The notes below the pieces were generated by a model. The model saw nothing but the letters and a program-made list of their open reading frames with translations. It did not search any database and had not been told where the DNA came from. From Triatoma infestans (Eukaryota > Arthropoda > Insecta > Hemiptera > Reduviidae), in assembly GCA_011037195.1 (NCBI GenBank), contig JAAEAF010000239.1, positions 1 to 64,000 on the forward strand: 64,000 nucleotides of DNA, given 5' to 3'. This document shows positions 25,189 to 34,541 of the stretch, in pieces; position 1 is the stretch's first letter; each line of letters opens with the position of its first letter. The translations under genes and the position numbers were made by a program.

Positions 25189-28100
25189 GAAAGTTACGTT
25201 AGTTAGTTATTATAGGATGAACAAAAGTCAGTCAAAAGGACTTTTAGATTATTTTTATTTATTTAGTTTTTGAATCTCTTCCTGGCTTTAATAATAAAAT
25301 ATTCACAAGAAAATTTTATATAATTCATAATTGTATTTAATGCAGAGTGTATCGGAGAGTACACTTACGCCAGCGGGCACAACTATTGCTAATCATACTC
25401 GTTCACAAAGTACTGTATCTTTACAAAACGGCAGAGTAAAGCCAGGACTTTTGCCAAAACCACCGGCGCCAGCACCACCACCCCCAAATAAAAGAGGAGG
25501 CGTATCTAGGGCACATAGTATGCGTGCCCCAGCTTCACCACCAATTGTATCACAAATGCAAGGTCAGTATAGAATTTCATTGATTTCTTTGTTTGCTTTC
25601 TTAGATATCTTAGGATTTGATCATTGTCAGTTATATAATAAGAAAATAGGATAAGCTTTTAAATGAACTTAAAATATAGTTTATACACGTACAACAAATA
25701 AATCACAAATTCATAATATTAAAAAATGTTTATCTCCCTTTATCACAAATGAGTAACAATTTAGGAATTAATATTAATAAAGTAAACAATTTTTCAATAT
25801 CTCGAATCAAATATATTCTATTTCTAATTTACTTGTGTTGGCAACGTAATATCTACATAGAGATTATTTTTCATTTCCTTAGCTTGATTTTAATATCATA
25901 ATCTCAGTTTCAAACTTAATTAAAATGAATATGTTTTTGGATAAACATGAAATCCATAGCAAACATTTTGGGGGTTTGGCAGAGAATTAAAAAGGAATTA
26001 CTAAGGAGATTTGTACATTGACAAAATGTGTTTATTTTTCTTTTTGCTATCGAAAGGAAGTATTGCGATAGTATCCAATTTTCGAAATTAAATGTTCATT
26101 GAACAGCTTAGCTCGTAACACAAATGCAGAAAGTCAGACGTGAAATTTGAGTTAGACACTGGTCTAGGAACCTAGGGGGGAGATTTTACTTAAAATTCGT
26201 TATCAGCAAGTATCACTTTTTTTTGGTTTCTACAACTTTCTTAAAAGTTTAATAGGCCCAACGATTTTCGTAAAGATAAAAAAAAAACTCCACCGCTTGT
26301 ATTTGAAATCAGTTTTCAGGAAATTCATGTAAAGAGGGTTCTGAGATGAAAATACTTCCAATACTAGTAAGAGGAAGTATTGTAATCGTGTCAAATTTTC
26401 GATATCGAGTTTTCACCGGAAATATCCGTTTTGAGGTCCCCTGAGTCCAAAAAAAAGTGGTTTTTAGCAAATGGTATGTGTGTATGTATGTGAACAGCAC
26501 AGCTCAAAAACAAAAACCGTAGAAAGGTGCAACTTGGATATTACGTTAGTATACCATAGATCTGACCATCCCGTTATCCTGTCCAAATGCCTCAACCGGA
26601 AGTACCACTTTACTAGTTGTTTTTTTTTACGTTTTTGCGATTTTCTCAAAAATGGCTCCGACGATTTTCTTTAAACTTCGTATATCACCTACACATACAA
26701 AGAGCTACAAATTTTATTTGAAACATTTCTCCGGGAAAATTCATTTAAGGGCACTTCTGGGGGAGGGGTGGGGTTAAGTTTTCATCTTAACTGCTGTTTC
26801 AGTTTTTTGACAATGCTGTCACCTAAATAATGTTAATTAGAATTAAATATGTTGTTGAAATTCCGAGTTTGAAAAAATGGGATGACCGGAAGTGCGTTTG
26901 TTTAACACTTACTAAATGATTTTTTCAGTTTTTCGCGATTTTCTCAAAAATGGTTCCGTCGATTTTCTTGAAACTTCGTATATAAATTAAAAATGCAAAG
27001 ATCTACATCTTTTATTTTACGATATTTCTCAGGAAAAATTCATTTAAGGGCACTTTTAGGGGAGGGTGGGGTTACAGCTTCCTTTAAAGTGGTATCATAG
27101 TTGATTATACAGTACTGTCATCCAAACAAAATTAATTAGAAATACATAGATGGCCAAAATTCCAAGTTTTAAGAAAATGAGTAAGCCGGAATTGCGCTTT
27201 TACTGAACAGCTTTTTCAGTTTTCGACGAAATCGTTATATTTGGTACACAAACTATAACATTTTTAATTATTGTTTTTGAGAACAGGAGTAAAAGTAAGT
27301 GTGTGAGTATTTCACATCATTTTTTTTTATTTCAACAGGTGTACCAGTGTTTCCAACTGGTGGTGTTTTAAAGGGATCACCAATGTTTCACGCATCAACT
27401 GATTCTTTAGTAAGGGGTGGTATACGTCCAAAACCACCGCTGAAGGCACCAACATCAAGACCACCGCCACCTCCCAGAACTGCAGTGCCTCCCCCTCCAC
27501 CTCCAATGCAACCACCCCCACCGCCACCACCTTTGCCTCCTCATAGAGCCGCTCCCCCAGTATGTAGATTTTAATTTAGTATTTATCGTTGCTTTTATTG
27601 CAAGACTTTAAATTATATTCTTATATTAATTATTTGTTATAATAGTTACCGTTTACTGCACCACCTCCACTACCAATTAGGCATTCATCAATGAGAAATG
27701 GAAATGCACCAGGTAAAATTGTTGAATTTTAAAATATTGACATAAATAATAGAACAGTTAGTTCTTCTGATATATATCTACACTGCTTCTGTTTTAAAAC
27801 TGTGTTTCAAATATTCAGAACAGTTTTGTTGGGCAATAGATGTAAAGCCAAATCCTCAGCGACTTAAAAGATCTGTTGTTATTCCCTTGAGTTCCGGTGT
27901 TTCTAAAGTGTATCTGTAAAATGTCTTTTGTAAACTAGAATTTGCGGTAGAACCAAAATAATTTGTATACATCAGCTACCTCTGCAGGCACTATGTACAC
28001 TGGGGTATGTTAGGGGTCTGAGCCTGTTGTTCGTGTTGCTAGAATGGGATATACCTGTAGAAAGGAATCGCCAAGTTCCTTGAAGAAGGGTAAAGGTTGT

Positions 28101-31100
28101 TAAATTATTAAACGATCGAATGTCGGTCAGTTCGAAAGAAAAGAAATAGTAAAGGAGTAAGTAATAAGAAAAAAAAAATATCAGATATTAACCCAGCAGT
28201 GGCTTAGGTAGGGTGGTTGTGGGGGGATATTGATGTCTCATTTTTTTTCTTTTTCTTATTTAATGACGCTTTGGGAGGGGCCGCGAAGACAAAATATTTT
28301 TGCGTTTATTTTAATTTAAACCCAGAAAACTAAAATGCAATTTTAAGTTTAAAATATATATTCATTATAATTACAGTGTATTTGAATAAATAATAAATTA
28401 TTATTTACTAATTCAAATATGTTGAAATAAACATATGTTTGTACTGAAGTAATCAATATCTTCAACCAATAGTCAATAATACCTAGTTTTTTTTATAAAA
28501 ATTTGTTTATTTGAATATCCTTTTTAGTTAAAAAGCCAATAAACACTAATTCTTAAATTGTTGTGGTGGTTGGGTCCGCAGAGCTGGAAAGCAACAGAGA
28601 CATTTTCCGTTATAACCTGCTTCTTTTTGTGGTCATCGACCGGGTTCGGCGTTCGCCCATCTTCAGGATGCGTTTGTCAGACAGTTTGATAACACAGAGT
28701 TGCATAGAGCAAATTCAGTTTACACACTCAGTCTGTGTTATCACACCGTCTGACAAACGCATCCTGAAGATGGGCGAACTCCCGAAACCGGTCGATGACC
28801 ACAAAAAGAAGCAGGCTATCACGGAAAATGTCTCTGATACTAATTCTTAAACATTGTAACATTAGATATAGTTTTAGCTATCTTGCTCCTAACTCTGTGG
28901 ATGAATTTTATACATTTTTTCGGGTTTCTAGAATCTTCTCCGGGTAAAATCTTTTATATTGTATTTCCATCCCCCTTTTCATTCACTACAATATTCATAT
29001 TCTAATGGTATTTATTGTCAAGTCTTGTATTTATTGGTAACATTGTTTTCTTTCTCTTATTTAATTTTATCGTTTCTTATTCCTCAGATTCATTATCCTC
29101 TTCCTCCATGGTCTTGGTCTTCACCAGTTTCTTCATCATCCTCAATTGCTTCATCATTATTATTCACTTCTTCACTGCCATGTGTCATTTCTTCCAATTT
29201 ATCATTTAAAGATTCTTTACCCATGTATCCTTGAAGTTTTGTTAAGGAATCTCCTCCTTCGGGATCTTGTATTTTTTCTCTGTTTTTTTCCTCTTGTATT
29301 CGCTACGTCCATAACAGTACGAAGATGTTAGTACTTACATCCTTCTCCTTTATTATCCACACTTGTTTGTCCGTTCATCATATATTTCATTTTACTTTGT
29401 ATGATTTAATACTTAATCCTTGAAAATGTGGAAAACTCTACTTGAGTCTTCTTTTTTTTTTTCATTAAATTTGAACGGAGACATTCAATTTTCTTTAAAA
29501 ATCGAAGTTAATTATATCATAAGCAAATAAACAAAGTCAGAAGAAAATTTAGAATTATAATTTAGTTAATTTGCATTCTCTAGTTTTTACTTTCACTAAC
29601 AATATTTTTGGAAATTGAGTTCTCTCTGAGAATACATATTTTGAACTAGAAGTTCACCTTAATGACTTCTTCTTTAATGAATTGCATAATTTTCATATAA
29701 ACGCCACTCACCCAGCTCTTTACTTGTACATATCTTCCATTCCCTTTTTGTCGTAGGTGTTTTAAATTCTTTGCTTTCGAAGATTAGAAGGGTTTAGAGT
29801 TTTTAACAGATTCAAACTAGCTTCTACAAACAGCTAGGTATACGAATTTAAACTTTATATTCAGAACATTAATTTACTTTATTTATATAAAATGTTTTTC
29901 GCAATTCATCTGCTCATTTCATCTGTTACAACTATCAAAATTTCAATTGTCAAAGTTATTAAGTTCCTTTTATCTAGAGTTCCCTTATATTTTTCGTCTA
30001 ACCATTCCCTAATCATCTGTTGTCTCTCTCACCAGTTGGCAACATTTTTTGTTCCCTTGACATCTCTTTTTTTCTTAAATTCAACTTTATACTATATTCA
30101 TATATTTGAGCTATTTCCAGATACTTCGACTTAAATAAAATAAGTATTAGAAGCGAGACTTAATGAATAAAAGAGTTATGAGAGTTTCATGTCAGATTTA
30201 TCACTAATTATCATTAATATAAAAAAATAAAAAAAATACGTAATATTATTGAAGACAGAATTTTTTATTTTTTAAGTAATATAAAAAATGTCTATTATAT
30301 TAGTACTTTCATCAATTTAATTAATGTATTAATAATGTATTAATTAATGTATTAATGTATTTATTAATTTTAAAAGGCCAAGGGTTTTTTTTTTTTTTTA
30401 TAATATAAACAATTTTCCCCTTCCCTGACAAAATAATTTTTCGTCAATTTTATTCTTAGACAAATTTTACAGAGGTTAAAAAAAAGAGTTATTTTTAGAA
30501 TTTGCCTTCTCATAGCAGAACGGCAAACTTCGTTCTCAGTCTCCAACTAATACAATTAATATACATTTTGTTTTCTGTTTTCAGGTGAATTTGAATCTAG
30601 GTTTATTTTTCATTCAGTTAAGGACTTCCCAGCGCCGCCACCTTTTCGAAATTTAAATAAAATTTATAATAGTAAAACAGGTAAGTTTTTTTTTATTATT
30701 GTCTATTTCATTTATAATAATTGTTTCCTGAAAGTACTTGTTTTTTATTTTTAAGTGTATCATTTTGATGAAAAGATTAAGTTTTTTTCCTTATTCTTAT
30801 ATCATTATATGACCAAATTAATTCAAGAACTTGAAGATAATAAAAGTATAACTAAAATTAATATTTTCTAATTTTGTCTCTACTTTCTGTTAATAAAACT
30901 CTGAAATAAGTAAACTTCTCACAATATCTATATATTATTAAAATGATATTAATGGAACATATTTTGTGATATTTATTTTTGGCCTTATTCCATAAAAAAA
31001 TTCATCATATTCAAAATTCCTTTTTCTTTAATAAGCTGATTGCTCGTTTGCGTGGTAGGTATTTATGAAGCGACAGTTCCATCATGCTGAAATGTTTTGT

Positions 31101-32811
31101 GTGTTTCTATAATCTTTTATGTCTTTTAATTTACACTATTAAAAAAAATTAGCTAAGTGGTTAGCGTAGTGGACTCGCGAAAGACTCGGATTCGAGTCCA
31201 GCTGTGCTACCCTTAGATTTTGTTTCTACGTAGGAGCCTCTACAACTCACTGTCTGATGATGGACAGTGCTGTCTGTAACGAGAGAACACTGTCCGGAGG
31301 CCGGCAGTGCACTGAGAAGGCTCCGGGCGCCAATAGATGTTGACGCGCCTTAAATTAAAAAAAAAAATAATAGTGTATGCAAATTATTAATTAGTTTTAC
31401 CTTTTCGGTTACTATTCTGGTTATTATTTTAGACAGTATAGTTTAAGAAATGTTTGTTGTCCTACAATTATTATACTATTCTGTGGCCTTTTATTTCATT
31501 ATCTACAAACTTTGATGCCATGTTAGTAAAGTAAACTCGAAGAGATTTTTTTTTGTATTTCTTCATAATGGCCAACATTAAAAATCTGTTTGGTATTTTA
31601 TCCGTCGTAGCATGTATATTGATACTGTTCCTGACCGGTTTCGGATTTTCATCCATAGTCAGAGCAAATTCACCAAGTTCGTGTAGAAAGTTCACTTCAA
31701 CTTGTTTCTGTTACACTCACACTTGTTGGTTTTTGATTTCCATAATAATTCCATTTTGTCATTAAACACACACACACACACACACACACACATAGTAACA
31801 AAACCTTATAACCTCCCCATATATATATATATATAAAATATAAAACCACCAAACTAACAAGTGTGAGTGTAAAGAAATATTACGTTGAAGTGAACTCTCT
31901 ACACGAACTTGGTGAATTTGCTCTGACGATGGATGAAAATCCGAAACCGGTCAGGAACAACATCAATATGCATGTCACGATGGATAAAGTACCAGATGTT
32001 ATCCAGCATTGCGGACCCACCCACATTTTCAACATTAAAAATCCGCTCTGTTATTTTCTCATACTTGTAGAAGAACTTGTTCTTCATCTATTGGTTTTGT
32101 CAGAAATCGGGTATTCCAGTAATTCTGGGCTCACTGAGTAGTTTTTGATAGGTAATTGATTTGTTAGTGTATATACGGTTGGGTTTGTGAGACAGTGAAA
32201 GGAAGAGAAAAAGGTCATATTCTAGTTGAATAGCTTCAAGGATTTTGGTCAAAAGTATCATATCGGGATTTTATTAAAAAAAAATAATACTAAAATTTCG
32301 CGATTTTCTAGGAAGAGAAGTTCCAACAATTTACTTTATATTTGATTAATATATTTACTAACATACAAAAATATTTCCGCCTCGTCTATACCACCCTAAT
32401 TTGGTAGTTGGACATTAAACCTGTCTGAGAAATAGGTATTATTTTACTTTATTTACTTCTGTACCCTATGTATCTATCAGTATTAATTTGAAGTATTTTT
32501 GCTGCAATGATGTTTGTATGGAAGCTTAATGTTTAAGGATTCCCAAAGTGGAAACTGTTTATTCTGATTGCAAACTGTCAGAAACACGGTGACTAACCTT
32601 TAAACCTTCTTAGCGTGTTGTTGCAATATGAGCTTGGTTTAATAATAATAATAATAATAATTGAATTTTTGGAAGACTCATACATACCTTTAAGTGTAAT
32701 TTTTATTAAATATTTATAAATTTTGTTACAGTAAAAGCCCCAGCACCAGCTCCACCAGCAACACCGCAAATAAATAGCAAATTGTATGGCCGAGATAGTT
32801 CAAATTGCTAG
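14546..32811 (+). CDS. Vrp1: verprolin / WASP-interacting protein (WIP family)
   Basis: Nine coding exons: 14546-14714, 22268-22426, 23637-23713, 23815-23919, 25346-25562, 27339-27559, 27646-27712, 30585-30680 and 32732-32811. All phases agree; 396 aa; TAG at 32809. Features in order: ATG then an APPPPPPPGPPPPP run; WH2 actin-binding motif (ERDLLLKSIRAGTTLKKTVT, residues about 33-52); the WIP-type GLGALFADGMPKLKPT motif near 95; several Pro-rich tracts that would bind profilin and SH3 domains; and near the C-terminus the WASP EVH1-binding segment ESRFIFHSVKDFPAPPPF. The family binds G-actin and stabilises WASP to promote Arp2/3-driven actin assembly, for example in cell fusion and endocytosis. 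The first intron is 7.5 kb; introns carry R295 repeats and palindromic elements. The frame stays open and proline-rich for 14 codons after the stop (see findings). Confidence 0.93.
15250..15350 (+). repeat. R295 repeat, 5' fragment
   Basis: Starts with the hairpin-like TTCTCTTATTGTAAGAGGAA and continues with the R295 head (GTGTCAGATTTTCGGAGTTA, then TTTCACGGAAGT). Diverged and truncated. Confidence 0.6.
16100..16405 (-). mobile_element. composite of SINE remnants and a decayed palindromic-family arm
   Basis: On the minus strand, 16403-16335 reads as a SINE head ending in a B box (GGATCCTGGGTTCGAA), and 16180-16100 as part of the SINE body. Between them (16320-16210) the minus strand reads like the 28.6-kb palindromic family (GACAAACATCTTGGTGATGG, then CGAACG and GGAAACCGATCG), a decayed hammerhead-like arm. 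Confidence 0.5.
16706..17735 (+). repeat. R295 interspersed repeat, long copy
   Basis: Begins with a near-palindromic hairpin (ACTTTCTCTTACT, CCT, AGTAAGAGGAAGT), then the head ATTGTAATCGTGTC. A CCCCTGA-containing stretch is followed by a GT/GC microsatellite (about 16840-16899) and then GAACAGGATAGCTCAAAAAC. After that come roughly three units of about 295 bp, each with TTTTCTCAAAAATGGCTCC, an ATTCATTTAAGGGCA stretch and ACCGGAAGTGCG. It ends AGTAAGAGAAAGTTGTGTGA with a T-rich tail. No protein is encoded. Class unknown. Confidence 0.75.
16837..16899. repeat. GT/GC microsatellite inside R295 copy
   Basis: Alternating purine-pyrimidine tract: (GT)n, then (GC)n, then (GT)n, about 60 bp. The same site in other R295 copies (26475, 62115, 63830) has shorter GT-rich tracts, so the expansion is a property of the element. 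This kind of tract can adopt Z-DNA. Confidence 0.85.
18999..19090 (-). mobile_element. SINE 3' end, minus orientation
   Basis: Minus strand reads CCGGCAGGGCACTAAGAAGG, then CTCCGGGCGCCAATAAAC and ACGCGCCTTAAATT before an A-rich tail. This matches the 3' end of the SINE at 31143-31365. The tRNA-like head is missing (5' truncation). Confidence 0.65.
20660..20815 (+). repeat. R295 fragments, joined
   Basis: Contains the R295 3' terminus (AGTAAGAGAAAGTCGTGTGA, then GTATTTCACACTAG and poly-T) directly followed by part of a unit (AAATGGCTACCACGATTTTC, TTTTATTTGAAACATTTT). Confidence 0.6.
23195..23375. mobile_element. palindromic element in verprolin intron
   Basis: Inverted repeat. The left arm (TTCTTTATTGCTCT... 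to CTTCTTCAGGAGCTCTGCAA) is mirrored by TTGCAGAGCTCCTGAAGAAG... to AGAGCAATAAAGAA. Each arm contains CTGAAGA followed by a helix-II-like GGG/CCC hairpin. The left arm, on the minus strand, keeps GAAAC, whereas the right arm has lost it. The flanks are A/T homopolymers, so a target-site duplication cannot be judged. Confidence 0.65.
24180..24420 (+). mobile_element. diverged palindromic-family copy
   Basis: Contains CTCTGGCGATGAAGAGAATG, then CGAAACCGTTAGGAAC and GCATGCTATGACGAATAAAA. It can be matched by eye to the right arm of the element at 31587-32030 (CTCTGACGATGG, CCGAAACCGGTCAGGAAC, a GATGGATAAA segment). The core bases are partly lost. Confidence 0.45.
24960..24996. repeat. perfect 15-bp hairpin
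   Basis: ATACTAGTCCTTTAC (24960-24974) and GTAAAGGACTAGTAT (24982-24996) are exact reverse complements separated by 7 bases. It lies inside the verprolin intron between 23919 and 25346. Confidence 0.9.
25159..25186 (+). repeat. poly(A) tract
   Basis: About 28 consecutive A residues in a verprolin intron. No retroelement body was recognised immediately upstream. Confidence 0.8.
26364..27330 (+). repeat. R295 interspersed repeat, long copy
   Basis: Full head (AGTAAGAGGAAGTATTGTAA), a short GT-rich tract at 26475-26492, ACCGTAGAAAGGTGCAACTT, then units repeating at about 298 bp (GATTTTCTCAAAAATGG at 26638 and again at 26936). It ends GTAAGTGTGTGAGTATTTCA followed by T-rich sequence. The end lies about 10-15 bp upstream of the verprolin exon at 27339, so its T-rich tail is the polypyrimidine tract of that exon. 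More diverged R295-like fragments precede it at 26047-26110 and 26205-26345. Confidence 0.75.
28558..28838. mobile_element. palindromic element with 13-bp direct-repeat flanks
   Basis: Arms of about 125 bp: left from GTTGTGGTGGTTGGG to TTGATAACACAGAG, right from CTGTGTTATCACACCGTCTG to GGAAAATGTCTCTGAT. A loop of about 35 bp separates them. The exact direct repeat ACTAATTCTTAAA is at 28545-28557 and 28839-28851. The right arm carries the best-preserved hammerhead-like core of the window. It lies in the verprolin intron 27712-30585. No coding capacity; the frame at 28563-28850 only follows the repeat. Confidence 0.85.
28760..28797 (+). ncRNA. hammerhead-ribozyme-like core, 28.6-kb element
   Basis: Helix I CATC (28760-28763) pairs exactly with GATG (28794-28797). 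CTGAAGA (28764-28770) fits CUGANGA. Helix II is GGG (28772-28774) with CCC (28781-28783), after a single U. GAAA is at 28784-28787. ACCGGT (28787-28792) is a self-complementary helix III with no loop, ending in the UH site before C28793. All invariant core bases of the hammerhead are present. The extra base before helix II and the loopless helix III suggest it would work, if at all, as a dimer. Confidence 0.5.
29085..29310 (-). pseudogene. possible coding remnant of an acidic protein
   Basis: On the minus strand an open stretch of about 74 codons reads like real protein rather than AT-driven noise. It has IQEEKNREKIQDPEGGD, then GYMGKESLNDKLEEMTHGSE, then an Asp/Glu-rich segment ending in GEDQDHGG before TAA TGA. 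A stop lies just upstream and no start codon or splice sites are convincing. It sits in a verprolin intron. I do not recognise the parent; a processed pseudogene or decayed element gene are both possible. Confidence 0.35.
31143..31365 (+). mobile_element. tRNA-derived SINE, near full length
   Basis: tRNA-like head TTAGCTAAGTGGTTAGCG with B box GATTCGAGTCC. The body has GTAGGAGCCTCTACAACTCA, CACTGTCCGGAGGCCGGCAG and AGAAGGCTCCGGGCGCC. The 3' end is GACGCGCCTTAAATT followed by A11. It is the best copy in the window for defining both ends. It lies in the verprolin intron 30680-32732. Confidence 0.8.
31587..32030. mobile_element. palindromic element with 13-bp direct-repeat flanks
   Basis: The left arm (TGTTTGGTATTTTATCCGTC through CTGACCGGTTTCGGATTTTC to GTTCACTTCAACTTG and ACACTCACACTTGTTGG) is mirrored by the right arm (AACAAGTGTGAGTGTAA to GATGGATAAAGTACCAGATG). 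The centre holds (AC)n at 31766-31792 and (AT)n near 31820. The exact direct repeat AACATTAAAAATC is at 31574-31586 and 32031-32043. Both arms carry a hammerhead-like core; the right one is intact. Confidence 0.85.
31917..31957 (+). ncRNA. hammerhead-ribozyme-like core, 31.6-kb element
   Basis: CTGACGA (31923-31929) fits CUGANGA. One U is followed by helix II GGAT/ATCC (31931-31934 with 31939-31942) closed by a GAAA tetraloop. GAAA is at 31943-31946. Self-complementary ACCGGT (31946-31951) ends in the cleavage-type UC. Helix I TTTGCT with AGGAA pairs at four of five positions. The left arm has the same motif on the minus strand (31631-31662), with CTGACTA in place of CTGACGA. Confidence 0.5.
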
Positions 32812-32856
32812 CGAAGGCCACCACCTAGGCCCCCACCTCCCACCAGGCGGGCCTAG

Positions 32857-34350
32857 TTGATGGGAAATAGTAAGAATTCCACCCTTTTTCTTCCTTTTCA
32901 GCATAACTTTACTTGCTACAAAATTATAATAAAAGGGGGGGGGGTGGGGGGAACAAAATTCTGCTGCTCAATAAAAATAAAAATTAAATGCAGTGGATAT
33001 TTTTAGTGCAATGTTTATACTATAAAAATAAAACTATTAGAAAAAAAAAATATTGCCACTGTACTGTTGCCTTTTTATAAATGGATCTTGGTCAAGTCAT
33101 TTTAAAATTATTAGCTAATAAAGCGAAAAAAATATTATTTTTATAAGAGGCGCACATCAAAAAGTATATATGACCGCGACATTTTCAAATCATTAGAGCA
33201 TTTATAGCGGGTCTTTTTTTCTTTTTTCAATTTTTTTTTTTTTTTTAAACAAGTGTCTAGTCTTAGATGAAAATATAATTTTTGGCTAGGGTTTATTATT
33301 TTCTTATTTAATTTTATTTTTTCCCCGAATAGTCTTCCATATGATCCCCATTTCTTCTGTTTTTTTTCTTGATTTTTACGATGATTTTTATTATTTTTTT
33401 AAAAATTTACTGAACATTTATAATTTTTTACAGAGTTTAACTTGGGAGAATTTTCTCTGAGTAGTGTTCGATAAAAAAAAAAAATTCTAATATTACTATA
33501 GGCCACTGCCTTAATGTTTGTACTTACTAAATTATTTAAAAGATAAATAAATTTAAAAAAAAAAAGAAAACAAAAATTAACAAAAAAAAAAGTTATATCT
33601 ATATTGTTATTTAGCATAATTCTTTTGTAAACAATAAATTTCGCTTCACCTCTAACCTAGTCATGAAGACGTTGGGGTCTTTATTTTGTGGTGAAACAGA
33701 AAATTAAATATAAATAATAAATAAATGTGTATTTACTAACGTTTTTATTTTTATTTTATGAACATTATATTTAATCTAAAATTAGAAATGAGCCTAAAAA
33801 AAAAAGGCTTCAAATATTAAAATTAGGGTTTCTTCAAATAAAATAAGCGAATCCTGGAATATTTTTTATAAAAAGTCACTTGTGAATAAATGGTGAAAAA
33901 AAAAATGGAACCCTCAATCACTCCATTTATGATCCAATCATTTAATTTTGTACAATGAATAATATGTTTTATCTCTTGTATATAAATACTATATATATAT
34001 AAAAATAAATAAAAATTATAACTTGTAAATAAATATACGATATTGTATAATATTCATGTACAAATAATAAACAAATCTATATATATAAATAAAAAAAAAG
34101 TTATTCGACTGCTTGTTTGTAACTAACTCCTTGTATATTATTGTATAATTATTTACCAAAATGTAGGGAGTTAAAAAAAAAAAAAAAACAGTAGATAATA
34201 ATTATAGTATAATGAAAAAAGAAAAAAAAAGATTTGAAATTAAAATAACAGTGGTTATATTTTATCTTGTGCATTTTATTCCCTTCCTTATTTGATAAAC
34301 CTTTAATCCTAGTCCTCTTTCAGAGTTTGCTGCAGGCATACTCTTGACAT
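32857..34350 (+). other. verprolin 3'UTR and downstream AT-rich sequence
   Basis: After the verprolin stop the sequence is extremely A/T-rich with G-runs (32935-32950) and many AATAAA-like signals, so the exact poly(A) site cannot be fixed. The minus frame at 33399-33617 is poly-Phe/Asn from homopolymers and is not a gene. Confidence 0.5.
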
Positions 34351-34358
34351 CAAACACT

Positions 34359-34541
34359 ATTGCAGGAAATATTATTGTTCTGGACAAAGTGTAATACAAT
34401 GCTGATATTTTCGTACAGTCTGAAATCCCGATTACAAAGTGCGATTTCTGCACAATCTTCTAAAAACACAATTTGTAAAAATATACATTCACTCTTTCTA
34501 GATAAACTTGGTTTTGATAACATTAAAGAAATACCTACCAT
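34359..34541 (+). other. possible orphan coding exon
   Basis: Open frame bounded by a good acceptor (CACTATTGCAG|GAAATA) and a strong donor (CATCTG|GTAAGTACG). The peptide has EILLFWTKCNTMLIF, then SRLQSAISAQSSKNTICKNI and LFLDKLGFDNIKEIPTIW. The composition looks protein-like. No partner exon was found between verprolin and CNOT11, and the family is not recognised. It could be an exon of a nested gene, a decayed gene piece or chance. Confidence 0.25.

Noticed and set aside
27327..27530. 67-codon minus-strand frame rich in Val/Glu
   Set aside because: Antisense shadow of the proline-coding verprolin exon at 27339-27559; composition is the complement of CCN codons.
28563..28850. 95-codon frame through the 28.6-kb palindrome
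   Set aside because: Follows the inverted repeat; no start context or homology. The region is a mobile element.
29015..29331. Plus-strand frames with Ser/Phe/Leu runs
   Set aside because: Shadows of the acidic minus-strand remnant and AT-rich sequence.
31143..31220. tRNA gene
   Set aside because: A and B boxes are present but there is no closing acceptor stem, and the same head is joined to a common body at several loci, so it is a SINE. The same applies at 7476, 12085, 47190 and 62985-63180.
31131..31378. 10-bp inverted repeat TACACTATTA / TAATAGTGTA around the SINE as DNA-transposon ends
   Set aside because: Sits in AT-rich flanks with no duplication; SINE structure with an A-rich tail explains the insertion better.
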